Part shown: positions 1-33,050 of the stretch, one piece after another
How the letters are laid out: every line of letters begins with the position of its first letter
How positions within the stretch are numbered: position 1 is the first letter of the stretch
Assembly (NCBI GenBank): GCA_964036155.1
Contig: OZ038423.1
Location: 80,057,249 to 80,121,248, forward strand
DNA: 64,000 bases
Reading direction: 5' to 3'
Source of the DNA: Diploscapter coronatus
Lineage: Eukaryota; Nematoda; Chromadorea; Rhabditida; Rhabditidae
The notes under the pieces: generated by a model
Databases searched by the model: none
What the model was told of the DNA's origin: nothing
What the model saw: the letters and a program-made list of their open reading frames with translations, nothing else
Position numbers and translations under genes: made by a program

Positions 1-33
1 GAGGATAGTTTTTAGGAAGAGAGGCAAATTTAG

Positions 34-6245
<6,212 letters not shown>

Positions 6246-6448
6246 AAGATCTGATATTTGAAATTAAATATCATTTTATCACTTTATCCAGCACCACTTT
6301 GCCATGATTCCTCGCCTACTTGTACATTTTCAGTTCACGAAATTTTTAAGGGCATCATCAGTTTTCTATCATTTTTCTAGTTATTCGATGCATTTAGGGT
6401 GTTTTTGTGTAAATTAATGTTAATTTTGGCATCTTGGAAAGTTCGCCC

Positions 6449-6454
6449 AATAAA
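6449..6454 (+). promoter_or_regulatory. Candidate polyadenylation signal AATAAA for Crumbs
   Basis: An AATAAA hexamer lies 204 bases after the Crumbs stop codon, a plausible 3' UTR length. No transcript evidence is available. The sequence is AT-rich, so a chance match is possible. Confidence 0.35.
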
Positions 6455-6541
6455 ATTTATGGATAACGGATAAAGATAGGAATTTTCCAAGAAACCATCA
6501 AATTTGCCTAGGTTTGTTGGCTTGAATCTGAAGGAAGACCT

Positions 6542-6676
6542 CTTGCACCAGTTACCCTCAAATTACTCGTACCCTTTTATAAAAGTCTGCCTCCTTTTCT
6601 GGAAAATAGCATGTGGAAGAGAAAGAAGGGTAACTTCTACAAAAGCGCTGAGAGTAACTTAAGGGTAGCTAGTGCA
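6542..6676. repeat. MITE-like inverted repeat between crb and acs
   Basis: Imperfect arms of about 44 bases (6542-6585 and 6633-6676) are reverse complements. Both outer ends carry a TGCAC..AG.TACCCT pattern and both inner ends carry TTTTATAAAAG/CTTCTACAAAAG-like sequence. The loop is about 47 bases. It lies in the tail-to-tail intergenic space of two convergent genes. No coding capacity was seen. Confidence 0.7.
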
Positions 6677-6821
6677 GAAAGTCAATCTCTGAAATCTCAA
6701 CGAAGTCTATTCTCTTTCTCAATTGCTGCTTACGATTCTCAACGGGTTATCGCATTTCTACTCACTTTTCTTTGAGTTTTTAAATAAACTTTTTATTTAT
6801 TCAACATATAACGATCAGACT

Positions 6822-6953
6822 TGGACGTTTTCCATCGCAAATATCCCTTATGTGGTGTGAACTATGCGTGAATTTTCCAGTCAGCTTTGCAACTACTATT
6901 CTTAATGATGGCAACGAGAGATGATGACAAAATTTTGCGATGGAAAACGCCCC
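6822..6953. repeat. Short inverted repeat, 21-base arms
   Basis: TGGACGTTTTCCATCGCAAA at 6822 is mirrored by TTTTGCGATGGAAAACGCCCC at 6933-6953, enclosing about 90 bases. This looks like a small MITE or a remnant of one. It lies in the intergenic space between the convergent crb and acs genes. Confidence 0.6.
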
Positions 6954-7447
6954 AATGTATGGTAATGATGATAAAATTTTTAAATTAACTGTTACAAGGT
7001 ATAAAATATCTCAAATTAGGTTAAGGTTGACTGATATGAATTATGTTGCACCAAATGCTCATATATGTCACAAATTAACACCATTTTAAAATTAGGCTCA
7101 TGAGCAGGAATTAAGGTTGGCGAAGCTAATTTAAAATTAGGTTAAGTTTGATAAATCAGTATCTAGAAAATTAGCTTCACAAGCTCAGAGGAGAATATTC
7201 TTGGAGAGAAACTATTTTGAGCAGATATCATGGCTAGACATCTAAGTTAAATATTATGACGTTAGCGATTATTGAAGTTTTTGATTAAACCATATTTCAA
7301 ATTATCATAGATTTGAAGAGATGGGGTAGTTTGTAAATCGCGGATGGCATCATTTTACAGAACAAATAGACCAAATAATATAAAAGAGTGGGATACGATG
7401 TCTTCTTAAACTATTTTAGTATATCTCGTGCCATGATGTATTGCGAT

Positions 7448-10400
7448 TTACAAGTTGTCAATAACAGCGGGGAGTTGCCTTTCATAAGCGTTGTCAATTT
7501 GCTTCTCGAACATTTGCCTGACAGCCAACCGCTTGACTTTCCTGGTTTCGGTAAGCAGGCCCTCGAATTTTAGAAGGGGCTGGTGAAGCAGAACGATTGC
7601 ACGGACCTGAAAATTAATCTCCGTCTTATTTTGGTAATTGGAAAAATGTGAAACTCATGAAAAGTGTAGAAAACGAAACTTTATTTCTCCTGAAAATAAC
7701 TTGAAATGCTTCAATTCACTCACTTTTAGAATAATAAATATAGGAAATTAATAAGGAATAGGAGAATTGTTTTCTCTAACTTCTCCTAACCTACATGATG
7801 TTTCATTAATTTGAAAGTTGCATATTTTTTTCAAATATTCCGTATTTAAAAAAAAAAAAGACATTCTAAACCTTCGGATCATCTTCTCCTCTGGAAACAT
7901 CCGCCATCTCAAACCTGATCAGCTCTCGCAGAATGAAATCGGCAGCCTGAGAATCAAAGTTTTGCTTTGATAAAACTTTCTCATTAACATCTTTCACTCT
8001 ACAAATTTCTTTCAAAGTATAAGGTCGAGAAAACCCATTTCGTGGATAATTTTTCGCCCATTCGATCATCTGTAAATTCCGTTATTTCGAACTCAAAGTG
8101 AAATTTAATTCTGTGTTAAATTTTTACACGATGTGAAAATTCAACCACGAAGTTAAACTTCATCTTAGGATTCAGAATTTTAGAATCCTGTACCTGATCG
8201 GTCTTCGGAACGACAATAGCGCAGAGGTGTCTGAAAAATCAATTTTCTAAAAATAAATACCGTATTCTAATTGAAGGGCATGCCCCCTTCCATTTTTCAA
8301 CCCCCTAATTTTCGAAAATTCTAATTATTCAAATCGCCATAACTTCTCATCTAATAATCGTAATCATTCCAAATCAAAACTAAATTCAATCTACACACTC
8401 CAAAAACAAAATAAAACACTTCCTGATATGATTTGGGTTGAGTAATGTGTAGTTCTGGTATTTGGGGAGTGCCCTACTATTAGAGAGTACCCTTCAAATG
8501 GGGATGCCCCTCAATTAGAGAGAGTGGTATTTGAAATGATATTACACCTCTCCGTTTTCCTGCCCTCGATGATAATCTCACTGACGATGGGACATCTGGA
8601 GAAGTATTGCTCGTAGTAGAAGGGCGGCACGTAGCGACCCTGAAAATAAGTTCGGGATGTAAGCGAATGCTTTCCTTAATTCTTTTTCTTAAAATCATCG
8701 AAACAGCTCTCCTTTCCCATTTATCTTCCTTATTTCGTCAATCAGGATTTTATGAATATTTTATTTTTCTTCTACTAATTGTTCCATAAATGCCAGGGGT
8801 TTATAAGCAAAAATATGAATCACCCCAGAAGCGAATCTGATAGCGTAGATTCTAGCTAAGATCTAAAGCCTTTGGGCCACGGGGCTCACCCCAAGGTGGC
8901 CTAAGTCAACCACCTAACATCTATGATCCGACATATTCAAATAATAAATCATTTCTGTTAAATACCACCACTATCGGTACTTTCTTACACTGGAAATAAC
9001 ACAAACATATTAAATCTTGTTTCCAATTGAATAAAAAATACATTTCAAGTGTTAAGTGGTTTGGAGTTTGAATAAAACAAGTTTTTTTTGCAAAAATTGT
9101 GATAAATCAACTTACCGTCGTGATTTTGAAGAGATCTTTCAATCGCTCAACAATGCGAATCGTACCGTCATTTTGATCGATTGTTGCTATGTCTCCAGTC
9201 CTTAGAAATCCTAAAAAAATCTTTATAAAATTCTTTAAAAAAAAACGAAATTTGATACAAATAATACTTGGTTCAATCGAATAAAAATATCTCATCAAGT
9301 TGGCTCTCTGTACTTACAGACGGACAGCGAGGGTAGAGAATGTAGGAAAAGTGAAAAAATAAGAAAAAGAACCGTCTATTTATCATCCGTCTGTGAATAC
9401 AGGAGACCTTCAAAGTTAACTTTGAATTTGCTAGAAAATGAATAGAGCTAAATGTATAATTCGAATTTTATAGATCAAGAAAGATGGATACCATCTTCCG
9501 TGAACAGCTCCCTTGTCAGGCGATCCTCATCGTAATAGCCAGGAGTGATCGAGGGACCTTTGACCAGGAGCTGTCCAATCCCATTCGCAGCTCTCATGCC
9601 ATATTCCGGAACGTCCTCTAGCTTCACGATGCAACAAGGAGCGGGCCCGCCTACGTGGTCACTTGAAATATCTGAAAATTGAATATTTTGAAAAAAAACA
9701 AACCCCCATTTTTTAAAGGAAACAAAAAAGTAATTCACTTTCAAAAAAAATATTGCGAATTTTCATACCATCATCAGGCCAAGTCATGGAAATCAGAGAA
9801 GTGGCCTCGGTTTGACCGTATCCTTGAATAATCGGACAGCCAAACAAATACCGGGCAAATGAAAGGGTGTCCGCGTGAAGTGTTGTTGATCCAGTGGAAA
9901 TCATGCGGATTCTGCCTCCGAAGCCGAGCTGCAACATGATATTATTGATTGGAGAGAACGCGTCAATATTCAAAAATTATGCTATTTGTCTCTCGTTTCT
10001 CCTCTACGCGACTCATCATTTCGCTTCAAATTCGATTTATAATTGCTGCATTAATATAGGCTTTCTCTTCAATCAACGATATCATGAAAAAGTAGAAACC
10101 TCGATGGAGGATGGACAAAAATATCTACGATAAAAGAGACAACCTGTAATGCCATGAGCTATCTTTTTCCACACTATTTCTCCCTACTTTCTCACCCTCG
10201 CCTATCCCTAATTATAGCGCGCACGTCCTCACGTTACCTCGTTATTTCAAAATTGCCACGAAAGATAGGCAACTCTATAACGGAGTTATGAATAAATAAT
10301 GAAAAGAAAAAACACATAAAATTACCCGAAAGAGCCGGAGAAATATGAAGTCGATGAATTTTGCCGCGATCCTCTGGAGCAAATTGTCACATCTTCCACT

Positions 10401-12800
10401 TTTGTGAGAGTACAAAAGCAAAGATAGGATTCTTTCTCGAGAATTCGACGGATTCTGAAATTGACGTTTTACTAGATTTGTATTTTCTCAGGGAAAACTT
10501 TGCGTGAAAGGACCGTAGATTTTCGAATGAACATAAAGTTCGAATGAACCCACTTCGGCATTGTTTTTCATCGCTTGAAGCATTATGGGAGGGCCGAAGA
10601 ATGTCGTCGGATGTAGGATTCTCATGTCTTCGTGCATTTTCTGAAAAATGAAATATTTAGAAACAAAGATAAGAAAAGTGGAATAAAATCTAAAAAAAAA
10701 AAATAGAAAATTTGTCGGGAGATAAAATGAACTAACTTCAAAAGGAGATTTGATATATCCGATCTTGCCCCCGGCCATAATTGCGTCCCATGATCCGATC
10801 TGTTCACTCATATGGGCCATCGGGACGAACGAGAAGTGGACCTGAATTAGGACTCGTTACAAAATTTATATATTAAAAAAAATCAAATTTAAATATTTCT
10901 AAAAAAGTAACACCTAACCTTTTCACTTCCCCTCATCAAAAGCTTCGGCATTCTGTTCTGAATGATCGTGGCAGCGGCGGAAATACTCATTATGATGCCC
11001 CTATGAGTGATCTGCACTCCTTTTGGAAGACCCGTTGTTCCGCTTGTGAAGCTGACATTTGAAATGTTCAAGTTAGCCTTTGACAAATTGGCTGCTTTCA
11101 ATGAATGACATTATGAAGGGGGAAAAAATGATGAATTTTTACGATAGTTTGTTTTTTTCCAAATTAAAAAAAAAAAACCATACCAGATAATGTAGACGTC
11201 GTCAGGATTCACTTTAACAGGAGGTGGTTTACTCCGATTTTCGAGAATTTTCCTGCCCTTCGAAAGGATATCGTCGAAAATGTGCAGAGTCACGTCAGAT
11301 TTTGAGGCCTGAAAATAACAAAATAAAAGTATCGAATTCTTAGAGAGTTCAGTATTTTTTCTTCTTAATTAACGAACACTAAAATGTAAGGTTATTAAGA
11401 AGTAAAAGAAGTTTTGTTTTTTCTCTAAAATACCATATCATGAATCTGCCCAGTTATATCCTCAGCATTGATGATAATAATGTTTTTCAGCCCGGCGATT
11501 TTTGGCATTTCTCCCGAGATTCCTGATTTTCAAGTAATTTTTGAAAATTAGATTTCTGACTATTTTACCCGCTTTCCGTCTGTCTTCACAGTCACCCTTC
11601 ATCCCCGAAAGCAGTCTCTCCACGTCGGAAGCCTTCTCGGCGATAATTAGGCTGAAATAGAAAATCTATGCTATGATTCTAAGAACTTGTCGAACCGAAA
11701 ATCATAAGAAAGATCAAATTTTAAAATAGGCTGAGATTTGACATGACTTATGGATTTTGTCTCTTGAAAAATTCGGAATGTTCTCTTTTCTCAACACTAC
11801 TTCATCTAAAACTGCCCTAACATTTCGAAAAAGCTAAGTATAAATTTATAGAGTAAAAAACCGTACCTCAACTCGCATTTGCTGATGATATATTGCATGG
11901 TGGAGTAGAACTTCGACGAAATGGGGACGAGAACGTAGTTCTGTTGAATGCAGGCCAGACAGGTCATGAAAAATTCCGGCCGGTTCGAGCTCATAATGCC
12001 GATTTTTGGCTTGTGACGAACTGAAGAAAATTTTTTTAGAAAATTCAAGCCATATGACCTTTTCAATAAATTTTTCGAAAGAAAGGCAAAAAACTTATCA
12101 TTCGATTTTTTCATTATGTTTTTACAAAAAAAAATACTGACCATTAAAATTTTCATCGGACTCATTCTTCAGATTGTTCCTATGACTCAGCGGATCCACG
12201 ATTTGCCCGAGTCCTGCCGCAAGCCGTTTCGATTTCTCATCGACTTCATCGTAGCTCAGGAATCTGTAGGGAGATTTCTCATCGCATCGAACGCCCAGGC
12301 AGTCGCCCGTGCCGAGGGAAATCGAAAATTCCAAATTGTAAAGAAAAGTAAAAGATATTTGAAATTTTAAATAGAAAAAGTTAGTTTTCTGAATTTTCCC
12401 GCCAAGTTTAGGTGCTATGGGGTATAGGGAAGGGAAAATAGGGTAGAAATAAATACAGAAGAACGGAAAAATTTTTAACTGACCTCCTTTCCTCGTTCAA
12501 AGACGTCATACAGCGTTTCGATCACTTTATTGCCAGCTTTCGTGTAGAAACACTGGCTAATTGTTAGGCCTGGGGAATTCTCCAGAAATGAACTCTTCCA
12601 AATCTCGGAGCCGCTCTGAAAACCTTGCTTTTTTCCTTTCCTCTACTTCCCTCCCCTACTCTCTTCAAAAAGTGGGTGTGGAATACACAAGGCCTTTTTG
12701 AACTAACCTCAATTTTGACTCCTTGCTGATCGAGACTGTAGGCCTGATTGGAACCGCTTCTAGGATTAAGGGATTGAGCTTCAGCATCGCTTGAAGACAT
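7448..12800 (-). CDS. Long-chain acyl-CoA synthetase (ANL/AMP-binding superfamily)
   Basis: Eighteen exons close in phase and encode about 765 residues; ACSL enzymes are usually near 700. The protein activates fatty acids to acyl-CoA with ATP and coenzyme A through an acyl-adenylate, usually at ER, mitochondrial or peroxisomal membranes. Visible motifs are the P-loop TSGTTGLPKGV (exon 10919-11051), VPMAHMSEQ (10737-10841), the adenylate-binding GYGQTEAT (9769-9928), LRTGDIA and IVERLKDLFK (9116-9210), and GLLTETRKVKR with the likely catalytic A10 lysine in the last exon (7448-7606). That last exon also carries the normal ACSL C-terminus. Exons from the start codon: 12708-12800, 12484-12615, 12142-12388, 11867-12020, 11569-11651, 11434-11522, 11184-11308, 10919-11051, 10737-10841, 10554-10640, 10326-10454, 9769-9928, 9492-9671, 9116-9210, 8548-8639, 8194-8230, 7872-8069, 7448-7606. 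The start ATG (12800) follows an AG acceptor-like site, consistent with trans-splicing. The start of exon 3 and the donor near 10554 are less certain. C. elegans has many acs genes and the exact orthologue is unclear. Confidence 0.92.
8255..8533. mobile_element. MITE-like inverted repeat in acs intron
   Basis: The intron between acs exons 8194-8230 and 8548-8639 is almost filled by an element. Its left end reads AAATACCGTATTCTAATTGA and its right end is the inverted CAAATACCACTCTCTCTAAT, followed on both sides by GGGGCATCCCC-like sequence. It resembles the element at 58102-58343 at the TACCGTA..CTAATTGAAG core. No coding capacity. Confidence 0.65.
8872..8905. other. GC-rich stem-loop in acs intron
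   Basis: GGGCCAC, GGGG, loop CTCA, CCCC, GTGGCCT form a compact hairpin in an otherwise AT-rich intron (8640-9115). It could be an accidental palindrome or the tip of a degraded repeat. Confidence 0.4.
9303..9408. mobile_element. MITE-like element, family shared with 51738-51816
   Basis: The ends CTCTGTACTTACAGACGGA and the inverted TCCGTCTGTGAATACAGGAG flank about 65 bases in the acs intron 9211-9491. The internal GAAAAAGAACCGTC matches, in opposite orientation, GACGGTTCTTTTTC in the Vav intron at 51738-51816. It is therefore a dispersed family. Confidence 0.65.
12629..12700. mobile_element. Partial copy of a MITE found complete at 49563-49672
   Basis: Acs intron 1 (12616-12707) contains CTCTTCAAAAAGTGGGTGTG followed by GAATACACAAGGCC. 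This matches, reverse-complemented, the Vav-intron element at 49563-49672. Only one arm plus part of the interior is present here. Confidence 0.6.
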
Positions 12801-15800
12801 GCGAATTTTCTGAATTTGAACTTTTCCAGAAAATAAAATTTAAAAAGTTCAACACGCGGTTTAACAAAGAACGGAAAATCGTTTTGAAAGAATGGAGCAC
12901 TATTCTTATCATTGTTTGAAATACCTAATCAGGCTTATCGCAAAATGCAACTTCAGCATATGCTATTAAAGGGGAGACGTTTCTACGTAATTTTGAGTTT
13001 CCAAAATAAAAGCATAAACAACTTCGTTAAAATTGTTTCCAAAAACATCAGCAAATTGCCAAATGATTTATAGTGATAGTGAAAATGCATGAATGAATTA
13101 TTGTTGAAAAATTGAATCAGGAAGAAAAAATCGTGGTTGTTTTAATGCCAAGTTGGACGAATACAAAGGTTGCACAGTGATGAAAGATGCGAAAAATCGA
13201 AGAGAATTGAGACATTTATACAAATGTGTCATTGGAGCAATTTCGCATAAACAGTGAATTTGCGAGTCGTCTTTGATAAGACAATACCACAATTGTCAAG
13301 CTATTCGCAAAAAATGTCTGACCTTCTGATGAAATGATTCGAATAGAGCGAGTACGAAACGAACTCTGCTTATAAAAAACCGTATACTAAATGACTGAAC
13401 GAGAAAGCAGGGTGAATGAAAAAAAGTGAAAGTGGAAGGAATTCGAGAAAAGAAAAGTCGATATTAAAGACGAAAAAATGAAAATAAACAATGATTTCAT
13501 TCTATTCTATTTATACCATAAAATAAGTTTAATAAAGATACTAAAATCGAAAAATAGATGATCGTCTATTTTATATTTACCTTTATTTTAAAAAAAAAAT
13601 TTTTAAACTTTTTCAAACAATATTCTTTTATTAAAAAACACTTTATCGCTATCTTAGATTAATATTAACGACGAATATTTGAAGCTAAAAAATAATGTGA
13701 AACGAAAAATAGAAGATATTTGACATTTTATACCTAGGGTCCCTAAGTAGATACGCCAAATCTCATTCTTGGGTAAATTTCTGTACATAAAAGATGATTT
13801 GGGTTGTAAATAAGACTTCTGTGAAGAGAAAGTTCCTTGACCGAAAAAGTCACAAAAATCCGCTACCCAAAATAGACACATTTTCGCAAACGAGTTTATG
13901 CTCGTGCGCGGTTGTGTACGGCTATTTTGTCATGATTTTTTGCACAGAGCCATTTTATCAGGCGTATCGTCGATCTAGATTGATTTTTTTTTATATTTTG
14001 GGCTTGAAGGGTACTTCCTTCCCAAGTTTTCTGCCTCAAACTACCATGCTTCTACCAAAAACACGTTTTTGCAAGAGGGCGAAGCTTGAGGACCCTACTT
14101 ATACTTTCCATTTCTTCTAGAAACAAAAATAAGCCTATTCTGCATATAACATCGATATTCGAGAGATAGTGAAAAATTTTGAGATTGAGAAAGACGATGT
14201 AAGATTATAAATCATGTGTTTTTGAGTTAACAAGCTGACTACTCATATGCTTTATTCGCATTTCTAAAATGGTATTAAAGTTGTATCGCATTCTGAGAAG
14301 GTGATATTTGAAATGTGAATATAGTAGATAGACTAAAATTCAGAACATGTTATTAGTATGCCTCAAAGAAAGGTATTCATAAAAAGAAATGAAACTAACA
14401 ATTTTATACACAACTACATTCTAAGTAAACTCATAAATTTCACATAATCACTTAGAATAATCTAGCTAAAATATAGAAATATCATGATATCGATTAAGAT
14501 AAATTGTATTAAAAATCCTGTTGGCTGTAATTTTTAATTGGAAGCCTTCTCATAAGCTTATCATTTAGATCCCATTTCTTAAATAGAAAATATCAACCGA
14601 ATCGTCTAATTTGTAGATGTCAAGGTGGTTGCTTCAAAAATTACTTAGAAAATGAAATGGAACTGTTTTGTTAAACAAAATGTATCACGAGATTTGTATC
14701 AAGTAATAGAAAAAGTATGCAGATACAAGCCTAAGATATGTGTTATAGCTTATTGGGATTTGAATTTTATGTTTCATGTTTTTATTCAAATCTAGAAATA
14801 AGATGTAGCTCAACATAAAGAAATCTGGATTATCTCAGATAGAGATAGTTGTTCTGCGAATTTTCAATGTAACAAAATTCAGTCACATATTAATATGTAT
14901 AAATGTTTTGCAAAAAAGTCAAATATTGAAATATTTATTACGAACTTCATCTTTATACAGCAATACCAAAAATATTAAAATAATTGTTCTACACGACATT
15001 TTCATACTTCTATGCATCAAAAGATTACGCATTGCACGAATGCACGCTCTTGTTGTCGGCATTTTTCAACTCGAGTGTGTAAGAAATGAGTGAAATTGTG
15101 CGAAGAGCTAACAATCGGCCACAAAAACGAGAGAAATGATATAGGATGTGTGAAAAAATTCGAGACAACATGGACCAGAGATAGAAAAGATTGTTAAAAA
15201 TATATGATAAATCGTTGATAAGAAGAGCAAAGAGTTGAAATATCACGAATGAAAGTGATAAAGATATGATAGATACTGATATACCTATGACGAGACTGGA
15301 GAAGCAGAAACTGACAAGAGAGTGAAATTCGTAAGATAGGTAGATTTTAGAGAATGGCTAGTTTTGAGGAGCCGACTAGCACTCGGATTCAAAATTGATT
15401 CCGAGACTCTCTTCTTGAAAAAATAGACCATCAAATCTATTTTTAAGCTCAGCAATTCTGTGGAATCATAACTTTATCACTCAAACTAAGGTTTTACTCA
15501 AAACCTATTATTACCCCTATCCATTATCCAGAAATTTACGATTTTCTGCTGATACTGCCCATCAACCGAATTTATTGTGAATTTCGCACCTTCATTGTTT
15601 TGAGCCAAAGTATTGAATTTAAATCAACTCATTTTAGATTATGAAATAAATATGTTTTATCTAACATCATTTTACGCCCATGATAAATAGGATAACTTTG
15701 TTATTTAGCCCATTCCACTAAAGTTTTTCATTGGTGATCTAATTTTCCGTAATCTTTACTCTATCCTATTGTTAGTTCCGTTCCATTTCTCTTTCCCTCT

Positions 15801-16099
15801 CTGTAAAGTTTTGCTTCAAAAATTGTTTCAACAACTTATTCCTGGTTTTCGAGCCGCTAATCTAGAATTTCAATCGATATTCAGGCATAGATTTTCCGGC
15901 CAAACACCTGAAATTCAACAACTCCTTGCATTACAATTGGGCCGCTTTGGAATTCATCTGTACTTTGAAGAATCGCCTCCGAATTTCGGATTTCGTGCTA
16001 TACGAAACATAAATTGATTGATTGATCGACGCTATCACCATCAGACGCATTTTTATCAGTTGAGATTTGAGTGGATATTTTGACGAACGACAAACGACC
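12801..16099. other. Divergent intergenic region between acs and tmc
   Basis: This 3.3-kb region separates the start codons of acs (-) and tmc (+), so it must carry promoter elements for both. It is AT-rich. The only clear structure is the dispersed repeat at 13736-14098. I could not support any further gene, RNA gene or promoter motif. Confidence 0.5.
13736..14098. mobile_element. Dispersed repeat copy 1 (about 360 bases)
   Basis: This copy is about 85-90% identical by eye to 18090-18462 in the same orientation over the whole length, including AAGTAGATACGCCAAATCTC, GCTACCCAAAATAGACACAT and GAGTTTATGCTCGTGCGCGG. The outer bases AGGGTCC and GGACCCT form a short terminal inverted repeat. No long ORF is conserved between the copies, so it is probably a non-autonomous DNA element. 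Confidence 0.75.
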
Positions 16100-31879
<15,780 letters not shown>

Positions 31880-33050
31880 CACACTTCAACTCTAGTCTAA
31901 TCCCCCGAGTTTGTGATAAACATTTGATAATTTCCTTGAAAACCCTATCAGATCTTACCATCAGCACACGCACCCCAGTTATCGTCATCTTTCACATTCG
32001 GGTTCAAAGTATCATTTCAAAACTTAGATTGTTCTACTTTCAGTATCTTTCAACGGCAATTTGAATTTATCGTTTTTTTCTACGTCAGTAACTGATGTAG
32101 AGATAAATTCAGGCTGCCCCATAGTGTCTAATTTTATTTCAATGTTTTAAAGTTTCAAAATATCGCTTTTTGCGGATCTCTATCGCTGATCTCTTCCCGA
32201 ATTGCCCAAACGTCAATTCCGTCTAGCATCCAATTCTCTCATCTCTTGCCTTCTAAAGTAATGTTTTTACTTATTATAGAAGAAAAGTTACTGAATTGTT
32301 GTTGATTAGGATATCGAATAAAGAAATTAATAAATTTACTATTTTAAAAATCCTCCATATAGCCATACACCTTTGTCTATCGCTTTTACACAAATTTTGA
32401 CATCTGAACATTTCTTTGAAGGTGTGTAATGCGGTCATTCGTCTATGCAATATGTCTTTGCTATTCAATCCTTATTTCAACTCTCTCGTTTCTAAAGATA
32501 ACAATTGAGTAGGAAGCACTATTCTTGAGAATAGAGGGAGGAATACCTCTTCGCTTCGCAGAGGTTAGAGAAAAGGGAAGAATGAAGTCGGTTGTCCAGG
32601 ATCACTCAGGTGGCAACTTGGAAGCCCCAGACCACGCGAAATAGTATGAGAAAAGAATCGTTTTTCCTACCATCTCTCACCCTATTTCACATGGCTTGAG
32701 GCTTCCAAATAACCAACCCCAGATTGATAAAGTAAATCTCAGAACTTCGCATCAGATACAAACCTAGTAAAGGCGGCGGAAAAGTGCCCTAGTGAATATC
32801 TTCCAGTGAATGTATCATAAATCTTTGCAAAATATTGATATTGACATCTTCCTGGAAGTTTCACGAAATAGAGACGGTTTTGTGTTTCGTCATTCTCTTT
32901 TTCTTTCCTTCTTTCCTCCCACTTGCTGCGAAAATCCCACTAGTCATTCTCTTCATCTATTTACCATTCATTGCGCACGGCTCTCTGTGTTTACCGAGAT
33001 TTTTCGTATCTCCTTTGTCAGTCTCCTTACCTTCTCGCTGCGGCTCAAGC
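31880..33050. other. Intergenic region between tmc and the calponin-like gene
   Basis: This 1.2-kb AT-rich spacer holds a degenerate MITE (32608-32722) and pyrimidine-rich sequence just before the next start codon (32880-33040), typical of a trans-splice acceptor region. No gene was seen. Confidence 0.5.
32608..32722. mobile_element. MITE family A, copy 1 (GGCTAT..GGAAA family)
   Basis: GGCAACTTGGAAGCC, CGCGAAATAGTATGAGAAAA and the mirrored CTATTTCACATGGCTTGAGG with GCTTCCAAATAACC match the copies at 41688, 48475, 49345, 50676 and 63835. The ends are imperfect inverted repeats. Confidence 0.65.

Noticed and set aside
7388..7573. 61-residue plus-strand frame
   Set aside because: It is antisense to the last acs exon (7448-7606), which encodes the ACSL C-terminus.
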